NCBI GenBank assembly: GCA_017398125.1
Contig: JAFQHE010000004.1
Span: forward strand, 1 to 58,427
Length of the DNA stretch: 58,427 bases
Reading direction: 5' to 3'
From: Bacteroidales bacterium
GTDB taxonomy: Bacteria > Bacteroidota > Bacteroidia > Bacteroidales > UBA932
Each line of letters starts with the position of its first letter. Position 1 is the first letter of the stretch. The notes below the pieces were generated by a model that was not told the origin of the DNA, did no database searches, and saw only the letters and a list, made by a program, of their open reading frames with translations. A program made the translations under genes and the position numbers. Below, in pieces: positions 45,811-54,688 of this stretch.

Positions 45811-47922
45811 TTAAAATATTAATCTTTTAAGCTCCTTTGCAAATATATTACGCACCTGCATTAGGGTATTCAGCTGCATCATCAGCTCCTGCAACGCCTC
45901 TGCATTTCCCTCTGTCTGGGCCTTTTTGAGCTCCTGGCTCAAGTTCATGGCCGCCTGTGCAGTAACCTTTGCCTTATAGACGAGCAGCGATTTGGGCACC
46001 ACTCTTCCAAGAATATTCTTTTCGGGAATGAGTGATTTGTTGAACTGCTCTATGGTTATTGTATATGGCTGGGCCATAATGTCAATTACAGTCTTTGAGA
46101 TTGCAGGGTCGGGATGGTTTATGAAATGTTTGAATATTCTGTCGGGATCGGCATAGTCCAACCCGAAATATTCATTGAATATATTTTTGTAAACCAGATT
46201 CTGCAGCTCCAGTTCATCATTCTGCAACTGATCCATAATATACTCCGAGACTCTCTGCTCACCACTTTCCTCTGCCCCATAAAGGAACTCTTCCTCAAGA
46301 TGCAATGGCAGGTGCCCAAATTTTATAAGATAGTAAAGTATCTCTTTTTCAGCCTCTTCACAATAGGTATCAATTACAAAAGATGGAATATTCGTACCAT
46401 TTGCACTGCCATGTCCGTTAAATGCCACACCGCCTCCCGACAGCACCGCTCCACCTCCTACGGCCACCGCTGTTCCATTTGAACTTCCCGCACTGCCATA
46501 TCTTCCGGCTCCACCGTATGCACCGGTGCTGCCAGCAACATAAGCACCTGCACCTTGAAGGCTTCCCAAAGTGCCCGCATCCTCCATCCTGCTCCGGAAC
46601 TGGCTCTTCTCCATTCTTGCACGTCTCACCTTTGCCACCTCCTGCTGCAAAAGTTCCTCCTGCACATTCAGCCTAAGTGCGGTATCCTCCACATATACAT
46701 TTCTTACAATAGCATCAGGAATTACTGAAATGCTGTTGACAATTTCAGTAATGAGTCTTGCCCTCTGCATCGGATCACGCTCGGCATCTTTGCTCAACAA
46801 CCTGTATTTGAATGCTATGAAATCCTCCTCGCGTGAGTTCAGAAAATCAAGTACCTGCTGCGCTGTATGCGATTTTGCGTATGAATCAGGGTCCTCGCCA
46901 TCGGGGAAGAGCGCAACTTTTACCTCCATTCCCTCTTCGAGGAACATGTCAATACCCCTCAACGAAGCCTTTATTCCGGCATAATCGCCGTCATACAAAA
47001 CGGTTATTTTATTTGAAAAACGCTTTATCAGTGCTATCTGACCTGTGGTGAGCGATGTTCCTCCACTTGCCACAACATTCTCTATTCCAGCTTGATGAAA
47101 CGATATTACATCTGTATAACCCTCTACCAGATAACACTTCTGCTGTTTTACAATTGCAGCTTTTGCCTCGTATATTCCATAGAGCGAACGGTTCTTGACA
47201 AAGGCCTCACTCTCCGGAGAGTTTATATATTTTGCTATTGCCTTGTCGCTCCTCAATGTTCTGCCGCCAAATGCAATCACCTTACCGCTAATGGAGCGCC
47301 ATGGGAACATCACCCTGTCATAGAAGCGGTCAAAAAGCTCTCCGCTCTCCTCCCTCTCAATGGTAAGTCCCACACCTGTAAGATGCTCCTTCTTGTAGCC
47401 GGCTCTCTGCGCCTGATGGGTAAATGCTCTCTTTTCATTCGGGGCAAATCCCAGATTGAACTTTCTTATGGTCTCATCAGTAAAACCGCGCTCCCTGAAG
47501 TAACTCAAACCAATAGCCTGACCATCTTCGCTCTCCCACAACCTCTTTGCGTAAAAATCCTTGGCAAACTCATTTACAATCAGCAGCGATTCATGGTAAA
47601 GCCTCTGCTGCACATCTTCAGGACTCTCCTCCTTGTCAACCACCTCAATACCATACTTTTTACCAAGATACTTGAGTGCCTCCACATAACTCATCTGTTC
47701 ATGTTCCATGACAAAGGCCACTGCATTACCGGCCTTGCCACATCCAAAACATTTGAATATGCCCTTGCTTGGCGAGACCGAAAAACTTGGAGTCTTCTCA
47801 TGATGGAAAGGACAGCATGCAACATAGTTTGTACCTCTTCTTTTAAGAGATACAAAATCGCTCACAACCTCCACAATCTGGGCGGTATCCTGTATACGTT
47901 CTATGGTGGCTCTGTCAATCAT
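45811..47922 (-). CDS. dnaG: DNA primase DnaG with a Gly/Ala-rich insert
   Basis: This 703-residue primase makes RNA primers at the replication fork. The CHC2 zinc site is C37, H40, C58 and C61 (CCPFHHEKTPSF, FKCFGCGKAG). The TOPRIM domain shows E267 (LVEGYTD) and D311/D313 (LYDGDYAG). The DnaB-interacting C-terminal helical region runs from about 515 onward. Between them, residues about 445-513 form a low-complexity linker rich in Gly, Ala and Ser (GAYVAGSTGAYGGAGRYG and similar), which is unusual for DnaG and makes it longer than the E. coli enzyme. It lies 77 bp after the esterase gene and 12 bp before metG. Confidence 0.96.
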   Translation of the reverse strand: MIDRATIERIQDTAQIVEVVSDFVSLKRRGTNYVACCPFHHEKTPSFSVSPSKGIFKCFGCGKAGNAVAFVMEHEQMSYVEALKYLGKKYGIEVVDKEESPEDVQQRLYHESLLIVNEFAKDFYAKRLWESEDGQAIGLSYFRERGFTDETIRKFNLGFAPNEKRAFTHQAQRAGYKKEHLTGVGLTIEREESGELFDRFYDRVMFPWRSISGKVIAFGGRTLRSDKAIAKYINSPESEAFVKNRSLYGIYEAKAAIVKQQKCYLVEGYTDVISFHQAGIENVVASGGTSLTTGQIALIKRFSNKITVLYDGDYAGIKASLRGIDMFLEEGMEVKVALFPDGEDPDSYAKSHTAQQVLDFLNSREEDFIAFKYRLLSKDAERDPMQRARLITEIVNSISVIPDAIVRNVYVEDTALRLNVQEELLQQEVAKVRRARMEKSQFRSRMEDAGTLGSLQGAGAYVAGSTGAYGGAGRYGSAGSSNGTAVAVGGGAVLSGGGVAFNGHGSANGTNIPSFVIDTYCEEAEKEILYYLIKFGHLPLHLEEEFLYGAEESGEQRVSEYIMDQLQNDELELQNLVYKNIFNEYFGLDYADPDRIFKHFINHPDPAISKTVIDIMAQPYTITIEQFNKSLIPEKNILGRVVPKSLLVYKAKVTAQAAMNLSQELKKAQTEGNAEALQELMMQLNTLMQVRNIFAKELKRLIF

Positions 47923-47999
47923 TCTACAATCAGAGGCTGCAAATATGAATCAGCACTAATTATTCAAAATAACCTACAAAGATATATAAAAAAAGAAAG

Positions 48000-49289
48000 C
48001 TAACGAGTAAGCTCATCAATTATCCAATCCCAAAGGGCATTCATCTGCTCCGGATAGGTCCAATGGCCAATATTTTCGCCAATAATAAGTTGTTTTGGAG
48101 CAGTAATGACATTGTATGTGGAGCGTGTGGTCGTTGGAGCGCATGTTATATCATTATATCCAAAAGCATAGTACACCGGAGCCTTTAGAGTTTTGGCAAA
48201 GTTTGCCACATCATAATATCTGGCACTCTCCAATTTCTGCGGGGTACAGTTGGCCCCGTTCTTGAACATATGTGGCCAACCGCCTGCCCGCCCGTGTGTA
48301 TACCCTTCAAGGTCACAGAGGGCTGGAAAATAGGCAACAGTTGCCGCAACCCTGCTGTCGAGCGCGGATGTAACAATCGAGAGGGCTCCACCCTGGCTTC
48401 CTCCAAATGTTCCGATTTTACCATTGCAGCAAGGTAGCGAAAGCAAAAAATCCACACCCTTCACAGCCCCAAGATAGACTCTGCGGTAAAAATAAGTGTA
48501 TTTGTCTTCGAGACCGTCGGTAGGATAATTCAGAAGAACCCCGTTACCCAAATCATTATATATTGACCCCTTGAGATTTACAGGGATGCCGTGTATTCCA
48601 AGTTCAAGCACAATCACCCCCCTCTCTGCATGGGCAATGTCTCCACCCTTCTCGCCGACTCCGGCACCGGGGAATCTTAGTATTGCAGGATACTTTCCCG
48701 GAGCCTTCGGCACTGTAAGCATGCCGTACATCCTTGAACCGCCTATATTTTTATATGAGATGTGGTATACATCAACACTTTTGGTACAACGCTCCTCAAG
48801 AAGTTCCATTTGTGCATCCAGAGCTGTCTTCTGCAGCATCTTGATCCCCTCTTCCCAAAATGCCATAAAATCTTTTGGCATTGTTACTGTAGGCTCCAGC
48901 CTATGGGTATCAAATCCAACAGTTGAGAGAACAGAATAGCTCTTTCCATCCTTTTCAAGATATGCCTTTACCCTCAAATATCCCGGTTCCTTCAGGGTTC
49001 CCACATCAATTGTTGCCTCATTGCCATTAAGCTCAACAGAGGATTCGATATGCGGCTCCATAAGGTCTTTGCTCACATGATATTTTACAACGGCACCGTT
49101 TAGGGCCATTCCGCAATGGAACGCCATCAATTTCATCTTGACCTTCTCTCCACACTTGTATAGTGCATCAGAATGGTCCGGTACCGCCATCAGCTGAACC
49201 TTCTGGAGTCTTGGCTGAGCCATCAGAACAGAGGTGAACAGCAAAAAGTTCAACAACAAAAACAACTTGAAAAATCTCATCTTTTCCAT
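48000..49289 (-). CDS. Exported acetylxylan esterase-like alpha/beta hydrolase
   Basis: This 429-residue protein has a signal peptide (residues about 5-24, ending LMAQ) and an N-terminal beta-sandwich-like region (about 30-130). The AXE1/cephalosporin-C deacetylase-type hydrolase domain follows. The catalytic triad is visible: S298 in FGGSQGG, D380 in GYNDITC and H409 in IGHW. RFPGAGVGEKGG supplies the oxyanion turn. It probably removes acetyl groups from plant or host polysaccharides in the periplasm or at the surface. Other ester substrates are possible. The gene is divergent from trpS and precedes dnaG, with which it has no obvious link. Confidence 0.9.
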   Translation of the reverse strand: MEKMRFFKLFLLLNFLLFTSVLMAQPRLQKVQLMAVPDHSDALYKCGEKVKMKLMAFHCGMALNGAVVKYHVSKDLMEPHIESSVELNGNEATIDVGTLKEPGYLRVKAYLEKDGKSYSVLSTVGFDTHRLEPTVTMPKDFMAFWEEGIKMLQKTALDAQMELLEERCTKSVDVYHISYKNIGGSRMYGMLTVPKAPGKYPAILRFPGAGVGEKGGDIAHAERGVIVLELGIHGIPVNLKGSIYNDLGNGVLLNYPTDGLEDKYTYFYRRVYLGAVKGVDFLLSLPCCNGKIGTFGGSQGGALSIVTSALDSRVAATVAYFPALCDLEGYTHGRAGGWPHMFKNGANCTPQKLESARYYDVANFAKTLKAPVYYAFGYNDITCAPTTTRSTYNVITAPKQLIIGENIGHWTYPEQMNALWDWIIDELTR

Positions 49290-49371
49290 AAAATATCTCT
49301 TTTTTGCTTCCCGACAGACATTTGCGTCTGTCCATCATCCTACAAAGATAGTCATAAATGGTTTTGCTCTT

Positions 49372-49402
49372 TTTGTAAATCTGTCAATATAAATTAAATT
49401 TG
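49372..49402 (+). promoter_or_regulatory. Consensus Bacteroidota promoter of trpS
   Basis: TTTG (49372-49375), 19 bp, TAAATTTG (49395-49402): an exact match to the TTTG-N19-TAnnTTTG pattern. Transcription should start about 7 bp later, leaving a leader of about 40 bp before the ATG at 49453. Confidence 0.8.
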
Positions 49403-49452
49403 CAGACTCTATAGTTATAGGGATATTTTAATTTGAATTTACAAATAGAGAT

Positions 49453-50565
49453 ATGGAGAAGATTATATTGACAGGCGACAGACCTACCGGCAAGTTGCAC
49501 TTGGGCCACTATGTTGGCTCGCTAAAAAGAAGAGTTGAACTTCAGAATTCCGGCGAGTTTGACAAGATTTTCATTATGATTGCTGATGCCCAAGCACTTA
49601 CAGACAATGCCGACAACCCTGAGAAGGTGCGCCAAAATATTATAGAGGTAGCCCTTGATTATCTTTCATGCGGTCTTGATCCTGAAAAATGCACAATCTT
49701 CATTCAGTCGCAGGTTCCTGAATTGTGCGAGCTTGCCTTCTATTATATGAACCTTGTCACAGTACAGCGTCTTCAGCGTAACCCGACTGTAAAACAGGAG
49801 ATTCAGATGAGAGGCTTTTCAGATGATGAAGAGAACCAGAACAAGAAGGGCACACCTGTAGGTTTCTTTACCTACCCTATCAGCCAGGCATCGGACATTA
49901 CCGCATTCAAGGCTACAACTGTACCGGTAGGTGTTGACCAGGCCCCTATGATTGAGCAGACCCGCGAGATTGTCCATAAGTTCAATTCCGTTTATGGTGA
50001 GACCCTTGTGCTTCCTGAGATGGTTCTGCCTGAAAACACAACCTGCTGCCGTCTTCCGGGCACCGACGGCAAGGCCAAAATGAGCAAATCCCTCGGCAAC
50101 TGCATATATCTGTCTGACACTTCAAAAGAGATTAAAAAGAAGGTAAACAGCATGTTTACAGATCCTGAGCATCTGCAGATTACAGATCCTGGCCATGTGG
50201 AGGGAAATGTGGTATTCACATACCTTGATGCATTCTGCACAACTGAACATTTTGCAAAATTCCTTCCGGAATATGCCAACCTTGATGAGATGAAGGATCA
50301 CTACCGCAGGGGCGGTCTTGGCGACGGCACCTGCAAAAAGTTCCTTTTCAACATAATGGAGGAGTTCCTTGCACCAATACGTGAAAGGAGAAAGGTTTAC
50401 GAACAGGATATTCCTCAGGTATTTGAAATTTTGCGCAAAGGTTCTGAGGTTGCACGCGCACAAGCTGCCAAGACTCTTGAAGAGGTTAAGGATGCAATGA
50501 AAATCAACTATTTTGCAGACAAGGATCTTATAGCTGAGCAGGCTGCCAAATATAAGGCGAAATAG
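49453..50565 (+). CDS. trpS: Tryptophanyl-tRNA synthetase
   Basis: This 370-residue class Ic synthetase charges tRNA-Trp. The signature GKLHLGHY is at residues 13-20, and KMSKS is intact at 209-213 (DGKAKMSKSLGN). A Lys-rich insert (DEENQNKKGTPVGFF) near residue 125 is a little longer than in E. coli. It is transcribed from a perfect local promoter and converges on the HU-CCDC81-like gene with only 11 bp between stop codons, and no hairpin separates them. Confidence 0.97.
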   Translation: MEKIILTGDRPTGKLHLGHYVGSLKRRVELQNSGEFDKIFIMIADAQALTDNADNPEKVRQNIIEVALDYLSCGLDPEKCTIFIQSQVPELCELAFYYMNLVTVQRLQRNPTVKQEIQMRGFSDDEENQNKKGTPVGFFTYPISQASDITAFKATTVPVGVDQAPMIEQTREIVHKFNSVYGETLVLPEMVLPENTTCCRLPGTDGKAKMSKSLGNCIYLSDTSKEIKKKVNSMFTDPEHLQITDPGHVEGNVVFTYLDAFCTTEHFAKFLPEYANLDEMKDHYRRGGLGDGTCKKFLFNIMEEFLAPIRERRKVYEQDIPQVFEILRKGSEVARAQAAKTLEEVKDAMKINYFADKDLIAEQAAKYKAK

Positions 50566-50576
50566 TCAGCAAACGC

Positions 50577-51347
50577 CTATAGTCCGTATTCCTTAATGAA
50601 GCGGAGCTCCTCTTCTGTATAGAGCAATTTTTCGAGAAGCGGCATAAGCTCATCCTTGAAGAGAAGAACAGCAAGTACAACAAGTACCAAAAGCAGAACA
50701 AGAACGATAAGAAGTTTTGACCATAGAGGCAATGGAAAACCATTGCCTTTTTCATTGGTTTCTTTAACAGTTACATTCCCGACCTTTGCAGGATCATCAT
50801 CCGCAGAAACTTTTTCTGCAGATTCGCTCTCCTCGAGCAAATCACCCGCAAATCCGCTACCGCTCTCCGAATTTTCTGTGGCGGACTCCTGCGCTGTACC
50901 ATTCTCCGTTTCCGCCAATTGTTTGATTGGCAACTCTTCAAAACCATAAAACTGGGCAGAGGGGTCAAACATAGGATGCGGTTCAAAAATGAACTGCGAA
51001 TCTGAAGAGAACTTTATTGTACCAAACTGCGGAAACTCTATGTATGTTCTCTCCAGCAGTTCCATCTTTATCTCCTTAATCAGCGACAATATTGACTCCT
51101 CAGCCTTCTCCCTGGTGATTGAACTACTCACTGAATAGCATGATGAGAGCCTGTGCAACGACTCATTGTCTTCTGTTCTTGAACTGTCAAAAGAGACCTT
51201 GCACGATGGTGGGGTTATTGATCTGCCCTCATTCACTATCTGTGACGGAATATGCTCAACAAGAAATGTTCCCATAGATGGAAGCGTAACATAATCATTG
51301 CACTGCAATAATTCACGTATGATTGTTGAGAGTTCAAGAATTGTCAT
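50577..51347 (-). CDS. HU-CCDC81-like membrane protein without SPOR domain
   Basis: This 256-residue protein has two short HU-like modules at about residues 1-60 (LELSTIIRELLQCNDYVTLPSMGTFLVEH) and 75-135 (ITREKAEESILSLIKEIKMELLERTYIEFPQFGTIKF). They resemble the HU-CCDC81 bacterial domains. An acidic, Ser/Glu-rich linker (about 145-205) precedes one membrane helix (about 209-230) and a 25-residue tail. Related Bacteroidota proteins often end in a SPOR domain; here the protein stops soon after the helix. A TAATTTTG box lies 34 bp before the ATG. The role may be to link DNA or division proteins to the membrane, but this is inference. Confidence 0.8.
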   Translation of the reverse strand: MTILELSTIIRELLQCNDYVTLPSMGTFLVEHIPSQIVNEGRSITPPSCKVSFDSSRTEDNESLHRLSSCYSVSSSITREKAEESILSLIKEIKMELLERTYIEFPQFGTIKFSSDSQFIFEPHPMFDPSAQFYGFEELPIKQLAETENGTAQESATENSESGSGFAGDLLEESESAEKVSADDDPAKVGNVTVKETNEKGNGFPLPLWSKLLIVLVLLLVLVVLAVLLFKDELMPLLEKLLYTEEELRFIKEYGL

Positions 51348-51391
51348 GGCAAACGGTAATATAAGGGGTAATTAGAGGTACAAAATTAGAG

Positions 51392-53950
51392 TTAATTCTC
51401 TTTCCTTACAATATCTTTCTTTATAAAAACAGGCTGTTTCTCATCTGTGAGCCCCTCCAGAATAAGGGTATAATCGCTGTAATGTCCTGATGTATAGAAC
51501 TCCACATGGGCCTTACCATCCTCAACTTTTACGTCAGGCTCCCAAAACAGAGTACAGCGCATGAGTTCCTTGCCCCTCTTCGATGCCGCTGTAGTATATT
51601 TTGGATAATAACTCCTAGCCGGTTTCTGCCACCCCAAAGGCATGGCACTTGTGACATTTGAAGCGGCAGGCCTGTCCAGCATCTTGGTTTCAATCATCAC
51701 CACACTTCTTGGGAAGAGTGTACCGCTTGTATTGAACCTTGCGGCATCGGCCCCCTTCAGGTATGCAAATCCTGTTATGTCATCGGTCTGCATGCCCTCA
51801 AGATCAGAACAGCTGCACTGAACACCATTGATGAATACAATGATCGGCATCCAGCCGTCAGACTCCACCTGAAGCCTTGATCCCACAATCTGGCCCGTAC
51901 GGCAGACTATTTGTCTGCCACCACTTAATGTATCTTCAGACTCACCGAACCTCAATGGAGGGCATGTTGATACAATATAGGTCATGAGGTCATACGACTT
52001 GTATGCCGAGAGTTCATGCGCATCCCTGTATTGTCCCTCCTTGAACTGATATTGCGGAAGAGGCGAAATATTCTCTACCTGACGAGTACGGACACCCCTT
52101 ACATATACCGGAGCAAGCGAATAGACAAGGTCACCGCCTGTGCTGTAATACTCCTCCAATGCACTATACTTGTACTCATTGGTATAACTCATCGGTTTGA
52201 GATATTTTGAATAGGAGTGGATTTTGGCAAATATATCTTCATCCATAAATGGAGTAAAGCGTCTTTGTGAACCGTTCGGGCCAATGGCCGAGACTATGAA
52301 TTGTGTGCTGTCGGGAAAATCAAGGCCGCTCAACGCAAACCATCCCGAGGTATCAAGTTGGCCAAATGTGGTAAAGTTTATAGAAGGGGCCACAAAACTC
52401 ACGTATGATCGTTTTGCCACTTTGAAGAATCCTCTTACACATCCGCTGATTGACTGGGTATACTCTCGGCCCAAAAGCGGCATACGTGACTCTCCTTTGA
52501 GTATTTTAGGGAGGTCATAATATTTCCAGGCCTGAGAAAGCATAAGCAAATCCATGCTCCGGATGCGCTCCTTTAAAGGAATATCTTCATTGAAATACTC
52601 TTGGGGTCTCTCCACCAATCCATTGAGTTCGCTGCCCAAAAGCATGTACGAAACAATGCTGTGGCCTGTTCCTGAATATGGGGTAAATCCATTGTCTGAA
52701 ACCGACAGCGAGAAATCTCCTGAAACGGGATTGCCATCCTCATCCTTGAGGTCTAAGGTACAGCTCACCCTCTCCTTTGGCCCATACTGATCCTTGTCAA
52801 GTGTCACGGTTTCAGCTTTTTTGTCGGGAAAAACAAAGAATGTCCTATTTGCATATACATTGCCCAGATCATCAATCACGGCAATGTTGTTTATTCCTCT
52901 TGAAAGGTCGTCAAACTCCAGTTTGACCCTTGCATCCTGCATATCATAAGGGACCTTGAAATAGATTTCAGAAGCATCATATACCACCACATATGCCTTT
53001 GCTGCAGGTATTATATCTTTGCTGTAAATATTTGCATATAATGCAGATGTGTCAAGTTTGCAGTTTATTACCACTGCCTTCTCCTCCGGTTTTGGGAACT
53101 GCTGGGTTTTGGTATTGCCGCTTTGGTCAGTCACCTGCACAGTCGCTTTTGACGGCATCTGCGGAAGATTTAGAGTTATTGTTCCCATTCCCAGGTCGTT
53201 GCTCTCAAAAGGGATCTGCTCCTGGTCTATAAAGAGAGTACCTTTTACCTTTATGCCGAGCCCCTGCTCATTTATTGCCTTGAATGCTATAACAGAGTTC
53301 TTCCCTACAACATACCTTCCGCTCTCCGGCAGGAACTGCAGATCAATATCTTTTTTAATATCATTTTTTGCCTTATCTGCAGGATCGCTTACACCTACCT
53401 CAATATATTTGCTCTCCTCATACACTTTGTTCTTTACCATCTCCTTTACAAAATCATCCTTTATAGGGTTGCGGATCTCTATGTTCTTGTTGAACATATA
53501 CTCCGGCTCCTTGTTCATCATCCAATAGGTATAGCCCCTCAATACAGCAATGCCGGTATTGAGATTCTCTGGCACAGGTATGTATCCGCTGAAGCCGTTG
53601 GACCATCTCTTGACCTTTACCCTGCCTCTTATATCCTCGCTCTCTGTTCCTTTTCCAGTATGGATATTCTTCTCGACCATTGATGAGATCAGTTCAACAT
53701 ATATGTAATTGCTCTCTGGAAATTCAGAGAGTTCTGAACTGTTCTTCAAATAGCCCTTGAACCAGATTGTATCTCCGGCACAATAGACCTCCCTGTCTGT
53801 GTGCAGATAGAGTTTTTCAAGGGAGAGCAGACGGCTGTACGACTCAAAAGACTCCTCAGGAGATTGTATTGTATCCTGCTGCGAATATAGAACGGATGAC
53901 AGGCAAACAAAGAGTGCCGATAAAATGAACAACTTGATTCTGTAGAACAT
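51392..53950 (-). CDS. Large exported protein with MG2-like and carboxypeptidase-regulatory/plug-like regions
   Basis: This 852-residue protein has a signal peptide (ending LYSQ) and a motif common to a Bacteroidota exported family: LYLHTDREVYCAGDTIWFKGYL at residues about 47-68, resembling macroglobulin MG2 domains. A series of beta-sandwich segments follows (VTLDKDQYGPKERVSCTLDLKDEDGNPVSGDFSLSVSD). A carboxypeptidase-regulatory-like domain (ISGCVRGFFKVAKRSYVSF) and a region like a TonB-receptor plug (RQIVCRTGQIVGSRL to IVFINGVQC) come near the C-terminus. There is no outer-membrane barrel. It is probably a periplasmic or surface protein. A promoter lies upstream. Confidence 0.75.
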   Translation of the reverse strand: MFYRIKLFILSALFVCLSSVLYSQQDTIQSPEESFESYSRLLSLEKLYLHTDREVYCAGDTIWFKGYLKNSSELSEFPESNYIYVELISSMVEKNIHTGKGTESEDIRGRVKVKRWSNGFSGYIPVPENLNTGIAVLRGYTYWMMNKEPEYMFNKNIEIRNPIKDDFVKEMVKNKVYEESKYIEVGVSDPADKAKNDIKKDIDLQFLPESGRYVVGKNSVIAFKAINEQGLGIKVKGTLFIDQEQIPFESNDLGMGTITLNLPQMPSKATVQVTDQSGNTKTQQFPKPEEKAVVINCKLDTSALYANIYSKDIIPAAKAYVVVYDASEIYFKVPYDMQDARVKLEFDDLSRGINNIAVIDDLGNVYANRTFFVFPDKKAETVTLDKDQYGPKERVSCTLDLKDEDGNPVSGDFSLSVSDNGFTPYSGTGHSIVSYMLLGSELNGLVERPQEYFNEDIPLKERIRSMDLLMLSQAWKYYDLPKILKGESRMPLLGREYTQSISGCVRGFFKVAKRSYVSFVAPSINFTTFGQLDTSGWFALSGLDFPDSTQFIVSAIGPNGSQRRFTPFMDEDIFAKIHSYSKYLKPMSYTNEYKYSALEEYYSTGGDLVYSLAPVYVRGVRTRQVENISPLPQYQFKEGQYRDAHELSAYKSYDLMTYIVSTCPPLRFGESEDTLSGGRQIVCRTGQIVGSRLQVESDGWMPIIVFINGVQCSCSDLEGMQTDDITGFAYLKGADAARFNTSGTLFPRSVVMIETKMLDRPAASNVTSAMPLGWQKPARSYYPKYTTAASKRGKELMRCTLFWEPDVKVEDGKAHVEFYTSGHYSDYTLILEGLTDEKQPVFIKKDIVRKEN

Positions 53951-53966
53951 AACGATGTATTTTTAA

Positions 53967-53996
53967 CAAAGATAATTATTCTGTCGGGAATTCAAA
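53967..53996 (-). promoter_or_regulatory. Promoter of the MG2-like gene
   Basis: On the minus strand, TTTG (53996-53993), 18 bp, TATCTTTG (53974-53967), about 17 bp before the start codon. A CCCGACAG octamer lies between the two boxes. Confidence 0.6.
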
Positions 53997-54021
53997 ATGC
54001 ATGCAGATTCCCTAAAAAAAA

Positions 54022-54053
54022 GACCTTCCATTGGAGTATATCAACGGAAGGTC
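54022..54053 (-). terminator. Intrinsic terminator of the DUF4251 gene
   Basis: GACCTTCC and GGAAGGTC form an 8-bp stem around a 16-nt loop, followed on the minus strand by a run of T residues (TTTTTTTT). Confidence 0.88.
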
Positions 54054-54091
54054 AATGAGCTTTTCAGTTAGACCGTTCTCCTGTAAAAAGG

Positions 54092-54598
54092 TTACATAGG
54101 ATTTGACCTTTTATTGTAGCTTGCACCTTTTAGAGGAACAATAGGTCCTGTAAATCTCAAAGTACTTCCGGTAGATTGAGAGAAGATCACATCAGCAACA
54201 TTGTTGTTGCCTCTCATTGTGATTGAGTATGTACCCTTCATCATTCTTCCGGTTACAATGATCCTCATCTTTACATTACCCTTTTTGTCTACGTTTACAG
54301 TGTACTCAGAATCCTCAAGAAGGTTTGTGTATTTGTTGTCACAAACAATGCTTCCCTGGGCAAAGAGGTTCTTGCCCTCACAAGAGAGGAAGTTGTCATT
54401 GTTGATATTGTTCTCAATCATACCGTCACTTGCGGTGTATGACGATGGAACCAATACCCATGCCCTGTCATTGATACTCTGGACTGCAGCCTCGTACGCT
54501 GCTTTTGCCCTTGCTGCTTTCTCCTCTTTAGAGAGTTTCTGTGCCATCATAGGCAATGAGATCATAAGGGCAGCAAGAATTAATATATACTTTTTCAT
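54092..54598 (-). CDS. Exported DUF4251 protein
   Basis: The start at 54598 (MKKYILILAALMISLPMMAQ) gives 168 residues with a clean signal peptide. The frame is open back to 54640, but that adds 14 residues before the signal and is unlikely. The mature part starts with a charged helix (KLSKEEKAARAKAAYEAAVQ), followed by a beta-rich DUF4251-like domain (NNDNFLSCEGKNLFAQGS, GNVKMRIIVTGRMMKGTYSITMRGN). DUF4251 is a family of unknown function found in Bacteroidota. It has its own terminator and lies between the Sus-type locus and the MG2-like gene. Confidence 0.85.
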   Translation of the reverse strand: MKKYILILAALMISLPMMAQKLSKEEKAARAKAAYEAAVQSINDRAWVLVPSSYTASDGMIENNINNDNFLSCEGKNLFAQGSIVCDNKYTNLLEDSEYTVNVDKKGNVKMRIIVTGRMMKGTYSITMRGNNNVADVIFSQSTGSTLRFTGPIVPLKGASYNKRSNPM

Positions 54599-54642
54599 AA
54601 GGTAAATAATAATTAAAATATGTTTTTCAGTATATACCATAA

Positions 54643-54669
54643 AGACCAGCCTAACTGATAGGCTGGTCT
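54643..54669 (-). terminator. Intrinsic terminator of the Sus-type locus
   Basis: AGACCAGCCT / AGGCTGGTCT, a perfect 10-bp stem with a 7-nt loop, followed by TTTATGG on the minus strand. It lies just after the accessory lipoprotein stop at 54689. Confidence 0.85.
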
Positions 54670-54688
54670 GTTAGATATAAGGATTATC

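Noticed and set aside
47092-48003. A 303-codon plus-strand frame opposite dnaG
   Set aside because: Antisense to the zinc and TOPRIM domains of DnaG, Cys- and Leu-rich without features; a shadow.
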